64,000 bases of DNA from NCBI GenBank assembly GCA_947044405.1, contig CAMRHE010001079.1, positions 124,001-188,000 of the forward strand, read 5' to 3'. Position numbers and translations under genes: made by a program. The notes below the pieces were generated by a model. It had not been told where the DNA came from and did not search any database. It saw only the letters and a list, made by a program, of their open reading frames with translations. The first letter of the stretch is position 1; each line of letters starts with the position of its first letter. Of this stretch, positions 55,881-64,000 are shown in pieces. This DNA comes from Leptodactylus fallax (lineage: Eukaryota > Chordata > Amphibia > Anura > Leptodactylidae).

Positions 55881-56208
55881 AAACCTAGTATATCATACTT
55901 TTGTGTCTCTCCAAAAAAAGACAGTAGCTTTTTTTTTTTATTTTTATTTTTTAAACATTGGTCTCTGTGTAGACTGATGGCCATCTGTTTGTCAGATGTT
56001 AAAAAAAAATTGGCCGGATTAGAGCATATCTCCTTAGCGATCTTATACCACCTCCCAGATACCCACTCTCTGTATTCTGGCCTTTGAGGATGTTTTAGGG
56101 CTATGCTACAGTTACCCTAAATGTGACTTTCCAACTGGTGAATTGCAAGGCTATGTCCATAAATACAAATGTTATTCCTGTGTGCAAATGTTACAGGATG
56201 TGGAGGTA

Positions 56209-56559
56209 CAGGTGCATCTCAATAAATTAGAATATCTTTTATTTCAGTAATTAAAGTGACGACCTATATTTTCTAGATTCTTTACACACAGATTGTTCTA
56301 TTTCAAGTGTTTTATTTCTGTAAATGTTGATTATGGATTACAGGTAATGAAAACCCAAATCTAAGAAAATTAGAATATTGTAAAAAAAAAAGAGGTTCAG
56401 TATTGTAAATTCAGTGTGTCACCTGCCAAGGTTTCCTAAGCCTATAAATGGTCCCTCAGTCTGGTTCAGTAGGACACACAATCATGGAAGATGCGCATTA
56501 TGAATTGTATTACTGAAATGAAGGTTTCACAGATATTCTAATTTATTGAGGTACACCTA
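56209..56559. mobile_element. Tc1/mariner-type MITE
   Basis: The termini CAGGTGCATCTCAATAAATT and its near inverse (AATTTATTGAGGTACACCTA) are flanked by TA (56207-56208 and 56560-56561). The ends match the right terminus of the Tc1-like copy at 43400-44087, which suggests a deletion derivative of that family. Non-coding. Confidence 0.88.
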
Positions 56560-56999
56560 TAAGTAGCATGGGATTGTTCGCCCTGCCTCATGGACTGAGG
56601 CTGTGAAGTGACATTTTCTAGGTGGGTTTCTCTGAAGACAATGGTGGTGAGTACCATTCGTGTGCTGACTGGAGCTTACTCTGATTGTGTAGCCTTTAAT
56701 GACACAAATAGTCACTCAGCAAAGTCATTAGCACTTATGGATTAGTTACAGAGAGATATCCTTGTCAGGGATTTGGTTGCAATCCCTTGTCTTAAATTGC
56801 ACACTCTACCTCCAGGAGATCTCTTGTAGTCTTACACAAGCTCCAATTAAAATTCTGATAAGCTATGGCCAAAGAGCACTGTTTAGGGTGTTGTTTTTCA
56901 GCCATCAAATCTTTGGTGCTACCTAACCAATGGTAGTTGAAGTACAGTGGTAAAAAAGTAAAAAAGATATCAAACTCGCGTTACACTTTTTTTTTTTTT

Positions 57000-57085
57000 T
57001 TTTTTTTTTGCCTGTACTTGAACCCTACAAATTGGACAGTGCAGTGGAATATGTTGGCACTATATAAATAAAATGTATTATTATA
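57000..57085 (+). repeat. L2-type LINE 3' tail fragment
   Basis: GAACCCTACAAATTGGACAG through GAATATGTTGGCACTATATA is the plus-strand version of the tail at 45249-45310. It is preceded by a T-run of about 23. Confidence 0.8.
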
Positions 57086-57169
57086 TGGATGTGACATAGA
57101 AAATTAAAAATAAAATCTTCAAAAATTATAATGAAATGTTTGGAGATTGTCCAGCCTTAAATTTTTTTT

Positions 57170-57470
57170 TAATTTTTTTTTTTAATTAGGTTGTGGGAAG
57201 TGGGGAAAAAAAAAAACCTTACTCACCTGTCTCCGGTGCTCCGGTGTTCTCCCAGCACGGTCCAGTCCTGCTGCTCAGCTGTCGTCTTTTGCTGGAAGTC
57301 CTTGCAGGCTGTGACGTTCTGTGTCCCTTCTGCTGATTGATTGGCCTCAGCGGTCACTTCCGCGGGAAGAAATCAACAGAGCTGCAGGACTGGACCACGC
57401 TGAAAGACACCGGAGCATCGGGGACAGGTGAGTCTCATTTTTTTAAAAAAATAGACCATTTTCAGTGACT
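57170..57470. repeat. Inverted-repeat core with outward splice donors
   Basis: The minus-strand donor reads CAG|GTGAGT (57221-57229 on +) and the plus-strand donor CAG|GTGAGT (57425-57433). The core ends are inverted copies (CCGGTGCTCCGGTG and CACCGGAGCATCGG; CACGGTCCAGTCCTGC and GCAGGACTGGACCACG). The element's outer termini were not identified. Confidence 0.6.
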
Positions 57471-57627
57471 TTAAACCTACCAGAATGGGGAAGGATACTG
57501 GCGGTGATGTGTTACTACAGAGAGTAATAAATACCGAGCATGTAGGCAAAGGTTTTTAGGACCTTAAGGCAGGAAACATTAGCTTTGTGACACTGCTTAG
57601 TGCTTCAGTGGCAATGGTGCAGATTAA

Positions 57628-57848
57628 AGGGAACATGTCAGGACATTTTGGGAATCTAAACCACCCACAGGTCCTTATAGACCGAGGGTTTAGCATCCTA
57701 AATTGCCCTGTATTAAATCCATTCATGCCAACATTTAAAATAAATAAACCTTTATACTTGCCTAGAAATGAGTCTCATGGGACTCTTCTCTGGTGCTCCC
57801 AGTGCCTGTGGATGGTTTAGTGTCCCAAATTGCCCTGACAGATTCCCT
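57628..57848. mobile_element. TTAA-flanked MITE
   Basis: It starts AGGGAACATGTCAGGACATT and ends GCCCTGACAGATTCCCT, flanked by TTAA (57624-57627 and 57849-57852). A truncated relative lies at 27358-27650. The 77-codon open frame is incidental. Confidence 0.85.
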
Positions 57849-57852
57849 TTAA

Positions 57853-59607
57853 CAGTGGTTCTGAGAGGGATACAGAGGGGGGAAAAAGCTAAAGGGGTGT
57901 TTTTTGTTGTTGTTGCGGTGCAGGGTAGTTTAAAATAGCACTTAATAGCCTTTTGGGACCTTTAGATATGAAGTTGATTCATGGGATAGTTTTCGAGGCT
58001 TCAGACTAATTCTGTAATGCTGCCTATTGAAACATCCTGATCTTGGTCAGCAGCACGCTGCACTGAAATAGGCTTCACTGTCCACATTAATCCAGCAGAA
58101 TTTATTAACGCCTTTTTCAATAAAGGCTTTGAGAATTGTTTTCTGTCTCCTGTAAAAAAGGATCCAATCAAATCCTTGGTTGTAAATCTACAGCTCCTGC
58201 ACAGAGCAGTAATAGGACTGTGGAACTGGCCTAACAATCCAAATGGTGTAGTGCACAAGGAAGACTAAGAATGCCAGTGAACAGAAGATTTACATTCATG
58301 ATTCCTGAGATTGCTACTTCCTGTCACCAGTTTCAATTGGATGGACAGCTCTGAAGCCTAAGCTTTTTGCTTAGTAAAATCCTTTCCAGGTAAAAAAGAT
58401 AACAAGGGAGGAAGACCTGGTTTGGAGAAGAATATGTCCAATGACCTATGGTGGCCATCATTCTGCAACATGAGCAATAATTCCTTGAATTGATATAGGG
58501 CTGCCTCACACCATTATAATTTTCTGTTCCTTTTACATATGCTTGTAAAAGGAACAGAATTTGAGTGGGTCACTTATATGATAAGGATCTGCTACCTGGA
58601 TTTTGTTCTTGGGGAGATGATCCACAGCCAGAATTGTTGGGCAGTGACTTTCTCTCCCCTTTCCCAGTCAGAATACACGCATGCTTAGCTGAACTGAGCA
58701 TGCATGTGTATAAAGCAATCGGGAGAGATAGCTGTAAGTCAAGTGAGCATTTGACTAATATCTATCTAATGTGTAGGCCAGCCCTATTCTGGCAACAAAT
58801 AACCCAATGCCGACACAGAAGAGTTGCCAGGGCCGGCCCAATGTTGTTTGGCTTTGAGGCCTACCAGCTTCATTGCTGGCTCTTCCTTTCCACCTGGTAA
58901 TGTATGACTATATAAGCAACTGAGCATTACCAGTCCACTGTCAGCTCCGAGTGTCCCCATAGAGACAAGGGAAATGGTACTATGTCAGGTTATTCATTCA
59001 TTTCCAGGAGGAATAACAGACTGACCGTACAATGGAGAGTTATAGGAAATAAACTCATGTGGAGTGCGAGTATTCACTAAATGTAGGGAGCGCTTGAAAT
59101 CCCTCAAGTTTATCTCCTCTAACTAGACTGGCGGGTCTACCAATAATGGTGACAGTGACATACGATTCTGTATGTTTGTGTATACATGATGAACAGTAAA
59201 TCCAGTTTTGTGTCTGCTGAATAATAGTTTTCTCAGTCTTTTTTTTTTCCTGTTTCGACCATGCCCAGTGATTAAGTAAACAGTGTGGTTCATTATATAA
59301 ATCCTATTGTAAAGCAGGGAAGCAAGCTGCTGCACACAGTGTACATATGGCTGCTTACGAGAGATCCCATTGATAAGAAGGAGCTGGTAATGCTGTCAGG
59401 CCTGCAGCTTGTTATGTCATCACCCTGTGAATTTGAGTATACTAGACTTACTGATGGTAACTGATATACCGGCATGTGCAAGAGAGTCTCTGGTGTCTGT
59501 GAATGCTTTCCTGTCTTAGTCCATAGAATTACAATTCCTTGTGCAATGATCTGCGCCATCCCGTAAGAAGGGTAATCAGCAGGTTTATATATTATGATTA
59601 TTATATA

Positions 59608-59608
<1 letters not shown>
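57853..59608. other. Intronic, little recognisable
   Basis: Apart from a hairpin at 58521-58560, nothing was assigned. The 111-codon open frame at 58565 has no motif and no splice context. Confidence 0.5.
58521..58560. repeat. Short hairpin
   Basis: TTCTGTTCCTTTTACA pairs with TGTAAAAGGAACAGAA across a 7-base loop. The stem is perfect. Confidence 0.9.

Positions 59609-59683
<75 letters not shown>
59609..59683. repeat. (AT)n followed by T-run
   Basis: About 46 bp of AT repeat are followed by about 26 T. The open frame across this tract is low-complexity. Confidence 0.95.
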
Positions 59684-59686
<3 letters not shown>

Positions 59687-60475
59687 AGTGCTATGTTTAT
59701 AGTACCAAGCAGATGTAACAAAAGCACAACTACCAATATACCCAAAATGTGTTGGGTAGGTTCAGACTGGCATAGTGTGTGCAATTTGATGTATATTGTA
59801 ATTTCTGGAGGTTAATATGAGCCTTGTATAGAAGGACAAAGGGATGTGAAATTTCACTTTGTGGTGCTAAGGGAGAGGTGCGGCTATTAAGTCTTACAGG
59901 AAATACTGTTAAATCTTAAAGGCTATGAACACTTCTGCTCTGCATTTTTCTTTGCTAATGTTTGTGTGTTTCCTAAATGTGCAATTAAGCAATGTCATAA
60001 TTAATCCTCATTAACACCTGCTGACATTTAACACACGTATGTCATAATGCCAGGAGGGGGTGTATGAAGCATGATCACCAGCTGAGCCTACTCTATAAAC
60101 CTTGGGTGATGGCTGTCTTGTGCTATGTTCACATCTCGAAAGGAAAAACAAGACCGTTTTCAAGTAGAGGAGGGTGAGGTGTGACATAAAAGCCGTGCAC
60201 CCATGGCAAACCCTGTAAGGGAAGGAGGGGAAGAATTCACACGCTCCTCAGTATCAGTCAGTACAAGGGAGGAGACAACCCTTGGGGGTCCTAAAAGGAG
60301 ATGTCGTGCCAAAAATGAAGTTGTGCTGATACATAGTAATGCTCGGCTGAAATGTTCATTAAAGTTTTAGATTGCTACATAATTATAGTTAGTATGGTTG
60401 GAAAAAAGACTTGTTCAACAAAGGGATGGGAAAGGCATGACTGAAGATAAGCATTATATATTCAGATTTATCGGG

Positions 60476-60641
60476 GTCAACCTGAACTTCTGCAGTTTGG
60501 TTAAATTGCTGCAGCGTGATCTCTTATCACAGAGGACAACAGAAACCAATGAAAAGTCGTTTTTCCAATGTCTCATCGGTTTCTGTTGTCTTCTGTGATA
60601 TCACTCTGCAGTTTTACCAATTGCAGTAGTTTGGGTTAACT
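60476..60641. repeat. Palindromic repeat
   Basis: GAGGACAACAGAAACCAATG on the left returns as CATCGGTTTCTGTTGTCTTC on the right. The imperfect pairing extends outward to GTCAACC and GGGTTAAC, so arms are about 75 bp. No target duplication is clear. Confidence 0.8.
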
Positions 60642-60884
60642 ATGCTATATCTGTATTTCCATAAGCGTCAATGCTATTTTTCTGTAGGAAGGCATCTAAG
60701 CAGTTTTTGAAGCTGTTGCTGCTGTGACCAGCTCCTGGCGTAGGCTATTCCACAGATTCAGTTCTTGCAGTGAAGAAGTATTGTTGCCTCTGCAGATTAA
60801 ACCTTTCTTTTCAGGTGATATTACACTGAACAGCCTTTTCCGTATATTTCTAATATGGGCCATTTATGTATTTAGTAAAAGATA

Positions 60885-61105
60885 CCTGGGGCTACCAACC
60901 TTGCAGCACTGGAGTCCTCTATTTGAGTCTGATGACAACATCTGCAAGGAGTTTGTATGTTCACGTGTTTGCATGGGTTTCTGCCCACACTCCAAAGACA
61001 TACTGATAGGGAAATTTAGATTGTGAGTCCTATATAGGACAGCGATTGACACTGTCTGTAAAGCACTGCGGAATATGATGGCGATATACAAGAAAGCAAA
61101 ATAAC
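60885..61105 (+). repeat. CR1/L2-type LINE 3' untranslated fragment
   Basis: It contains CATCTGCAAGGAGTTTGTAT, CCCACACTCCAAAGACATAC and AAGCACTGCGGAATATGATG. This is the plus-strand equivalent of 42654-42897. No coding sequence remains. Confidence 0.75.
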
Positions 61106-62334
61106 AGCATAGCTTATAAAGAGATGCTTGTCCAGCCTTTCAAAGGTTAATATGGGGATTACTGTTTGCTTAGTAAACACAGCTGATGCTCCATACACAC
61201 TGGAAAAACGGACACAATTGGATAAGAATGGGGCCTGACTGACCCCATTGATTATACTCAGGTCAACCGAGTGTGCCGCCCCCAACAACAGAATAGTACG
61301 AAAGGAAAGGAGTAAGACTGTCTTTATGCCGTCTTGCATTGCTGCAAAGTTTGCACCACAATGACATGGATGTCGACATATTCAGAATTCTTGGAATTTG
61401 TAACTTTTTGCCTCTTGAGGAAATACTGAGGTTGCAACATTTTACAAGTGGCAACCAAACTCGCTATGGAGCCCTTTCCTAATTCTACAGGGGAAAGAAA
61501 TAGAACAGATTGACAAAAGAAATATGGAATGTGTGTGTGTTTCATGCCCGCTTTGCATCTGGTCCATGTCTGTTTTTGACAGCCGTGTCATCAGTGTGTG
61601 TGGGGTGTTTTTTTGTGTTTTTTTGTTTTTTTTTTCTGACAGTTAAAATAACAGATGAATTTCATTGGTTAATATGAACATGTGAATATGTATTCATCTC
61701 ATTGCGTCCTCTAAATAAGCCCTTATATTTCCCATTCCTTATGAAGCCTCTCCTGGCAAAATCTGTAACAGAAAACTCCGCTCTTCTGTAATGTGTGGCC
61801 TAAATCGCTGCTCTTTAACTTGTTGAAGTAAAGCTGACACTTATTATTAGTCAGGTTGTCGTCATTGGGTTTCCGGGTCTTTACTGAAGCCTTGCTCAAT
61901 ATGGGGAAGGGGGGTGAGCAGTTCATCCTTGAATCATAGTTTAAGAGGCAGGCCCACTTTCTCTAGCGCCTCTCTCTGGTACAGGGGATGCATTGATTGT
62001 TATGGTATTGAGTGTTAACTAATGCAGGCAGAAACTATTTCAGCAGGCCTGATCCTTCTGTTCTCCAGGCTGGTAAGCTGCCACCAGCGGTGTCTAACAT
62101 AGATTTATTCCCGTTCCTATTGAGAAAACATGTATATGTCCTCTGCCCATACTTATCTGAAGTGTATGGCTTGCTTTACTTGAAAATGACACGGCACACA
62201 TAATTAACAAAATATTATAAGGCTTGGGATTTGCGGTGTATCTATGCCCTGCATAGTTGTCATGCATAGTTTGATGCTATGTCATATTGGTGATTATGAT
62301 ATCTCATTACATATACTTTACTAATCTCTTTTAG
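61106..62334. other. Intron 1, 3' part, little recognisable
   Basis: No repeat family is assigned and no extra exon is seen before the acceptor at 62333-62334. T-runs lie near 61609-61635. Confidence 0.5.
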
Positions 62335-62440
62335 GTTTATTGCTAAGCCATGTGCACTACGATTGGGTCTCCAGGGCAAAGGTCCCCGAAGAGCACAGCC
62401 CAATGCTATCCTAGAAAAAGTCTTCATGTCCATCACAAAG
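62335..62440 (+). CDS. cers5: Ceramide synthase (CERS5-like), coding exon 2
   Basis: The 106-base exon joins the last two bases of exon 1 to complete an Arg codon and then encodes 35 residues. The block [12 protein letters not shown] is followed by a short variable stretch and [23 protein letters not shown] and [11 protein letters not shown] are conserved in CERS5 and CERS6 just after the first membrane segment. CALxxG and VF.SITK fit CERS5 somewhat better. The segment lies on the side of the membrane leading to the homeobox-like domain, which would start in later exons. The acceptor TTTTAG and the donor AAG|GTTAGT are canonical, and the following intron is phase 0. The frame is open with no damage, which supports a live gene. 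The variable segment QGKGPRRA is Arg/Lys-rich compared with mammalian proteins as I remember them. Confidence 0.92.
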
Positions 62441-63486
62441 GTTAGTAACTGAACTTACCTCCATTGTTTAATAAAGTAAATATCGACTGGTAAATCTGAA
62501 TAAATATAATGTAATACAGGCGTTCAAAACGGATTTATATAGATACATAAATTACACCCTTTTACATGTCTTTACGTGCAGGCTGCTGGAAAGATAAAGT
62601 GTGAAGTGCTGGCGTGCCACCAATAGATCTACTGTTAGAAATGATTTGCCACTTATAAAGGATTATTTACAGATTTAACCCTCACACCTGAATATCTGTG
62701 AGATGCAGCATTATGCTGTCTGCAAAGGTGACCTGACTCTCATGCCATAAGCTGGCCATACATAGATACTGCTGAAAAGTAATTCTGAAATCCCCATCTA
62801 ATCGACTTGACCCAAACTAACCATAGTGCTTCAATATAGTCGTGGGGTTGATTGAGATGGGTAATTCCAGGGGTGCCTGTCATTCCCTTATCTCCCATGA
62901 GTGGGTAAAAATAAGTATCTTTAAAAGCGATCGGGTTAATTTTATACACCTATCCTTATCAAGCAGTGGTTTAATGTCCCAAATAAGGTTTTTATTTTTG
63001 TTTTTGAAAAAACAACCCCCCGTTCACAGGCAGACATATTTTAGGATTGTTTGGCGATACTAAACAACCACTTCATAAGTACTTGTTGGTTTCGTGCCCC
63101 AAATGGTTCCCTAATATAATAATCTGGTAATAACAAGTTATGCCTTATCCACTGGAGGGGATAACTGCTAGCTCAATGGGGCCTAAACACTGGGACAGCC
63201 ACCAATTACTGAAATAGGGGTCCTGAATCATTCTGTTTGAATAAAGTGGCAGTCACACATGTATGCTACCGCTTTACTGTGGGATGCGAGCGATGCTAAA
63301 GCCCCGTGCTTGGCTTCTCTTCGGGGGTCCTATAAAGATGAATGGAGCAGTAGTGTGCTTGAATGACTACTGCTCCTTTGCAACAGGCTTGGGATCACCA
63401 TTCTCATGATTGATGGGGTCTCAGCAGTTGCCCTCCATTGATCTAGCGGTATGGCTTGCGACAGATATTGAAACATCAGGTTGATG
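62441..63486 (+). other. cers5: Start of ceramide synthase intron 2
   Basis: It begins GTTAGT. It includes an AAGCTGGCCATACATAG repeat start near 62751. No further exon is recognised within the window. Confidence 0.7.
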
Positions 63487-63490
63487 TTAA

Positions 63491-64000
63491 AAGGGTTTTC
63501 CGGTCAAAAAAAGTTTTTTTAAAAAAAAAGTCTGTTAGTGCTATTAATGGGTTAATAAATACACCCATATACCTTTAGCAGTGTCTTGAGTGATTTCTGG
63601 ATGTCTCTGGGAGCTTCTGGTATCTTCTGCATTTGTTTACATGGTTCAGCTTCCTGCTATGTAATTTCCACGCTAGCTACCTCTCACCTCACTCCCCCTC
63701 CTCTCCCTCTTATACATCCTCTCCCTGTCTCTTTAGCTATCCCGCTCACAACTACTATCCCTTCCCTACCTACTCAGCTCATTATATACTTGCCCATCTT
63801 CTCCCTTCCTCCTGCGGGGGACGCCCATCCTTCTTTTCTGACTGCTATAGACCCAGCGCTGTTCTGTAGCCAACAATCTTCTACTGCGCAAGTGTTTTAT
63901 GCTGCTCCCACGCCTGCACAGTAGAGGTGGATTATCGGCTGCACAGAGCAGTTGCTGGGTCTATAGCGCAGGCAGACGTCACAGAAGGAGGAGCCGTTCT
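63491..64000. mobile_element. TTAA-type element, left part, cut by window end
   Basis: TTAA (63487-63490) is followed by AAGGGTTTTCCGGTC, the inverse of the GACCGGAAAA-like ends. Copy 3 of the CTTTAGCAG segment follows (about 63560-63750). The layout parallels the element at 24822-25552. Open frames at 63586-63924 cross this repeat and are not genes. Confidence 0.7.

Larger units (their letters stand above)
47724..62334 (+). other. cers5: Ceramide synthase intron 1
   Basis: The 14,611-bp intron begins GTGAGA and ends CTAATCTCTTTTAG, with a short pyrimidine-rich stretch before the acceptor. Its phase is 2. It is filled with MITEs, LINE tails, simple repeats and several inverted pairs, listed separately. 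No alternative exon is evident. Confidence 0.9.

Noticed and set aside
58565..58900. 111-codon open frame as a nested intronic gene
   Set aside because: No recognised domain, promoter or splice context.
60724..61026. 100-codon open frame as a membrane protein
   Set aside because: Its second half is LINE 3' untranslated sequence, and the frame has no conserved motif.
47551..62440. CERS6 instead of CERS5
   Set aside because: The YPR and HLL.FP words and the VF.SITK end fit CERS5 better from memory. It remains possible, so only the paralogue assignment is tentative.

Overview
The window is vertebrate nuclear DNA dominated by transposable elements, with one recognisable host gene. The repeat content points to a frog or toad, probably a neobatrachian: Rex1- and L2-type LINE tails, Tc1-like elements, hAT elements with CAG(T/A)GGCG ends, many TTAA-flanked and TTA-flanked MITEs, and AT/A/T-rich simple repeats. 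The species cannot be fixed from sequence alone. No bacterial-style genes, operons, CRISPR arrays, tRNA or rRNA genes were seen.

Host gene: a ceramide synthase, best matched to CERS5, on the + strand. Coding exon 1 is 47551-47723 and coding exon 2 is 62335-62440, joined by a 14.6-kb phase-2 intron. Both splice sites of the intron are canonical. The gene continues beyond the window. A GC-rich promoter at about 47160-47550 carries an RFX-type X-box abutting a CCAAT box, an E-box resembling a CLEAR site, a GC box and an ETS-like site.

Region 1-47 kb is intergenic as far as can be seen and is a stack of nested mobile elements. Main items: a degenerate Rex1-like LINE (724-2576, - strand); three members of one non-autonomous hAT family with exact 8-bp target duplications (3074-4569, 31471-32742, 34519-35247), each carrying a 31-bp minisatellite; and a large inverted-repeat structure (about 6006-11505). 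That structure was later invaded by a second hAT family (6748-9704, exact TSD CATATACC) and by a Tc1-like element (10126-11147, clean TA insertion). The second hAT itself hosts a chain of abutting MITEs. Further on are a probable solo LTR in an (AT)n tract (20099-21664) with two further nested levels, degenerate Tc1 copies (22360-23866, 43400-44087), and an L2 LINE split by an LTR (45249-46960).

Region 47.5-64 kb is ceramide synthase intron 1, exon 2 and the start of intron 2. The introns carry the same MITE families, several as inverted pairs that would fold in pre-mRNA.

The most unusual recurrent signal is a 140-200-bp GC-rich core bounded by consensus 5' splice donors that point outward on both strands. 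It occurs in three hAT copies, in a TTAA-flanked element and in a repeat in intron 1. In the hAT copies the core also holds paired GACGTC (CRE-like) motifs, so it could be a small bidirectional promoter and first exon. That reading is inference. All repeat-class names come from termini, target duplications and remembered family features, not from database searches.
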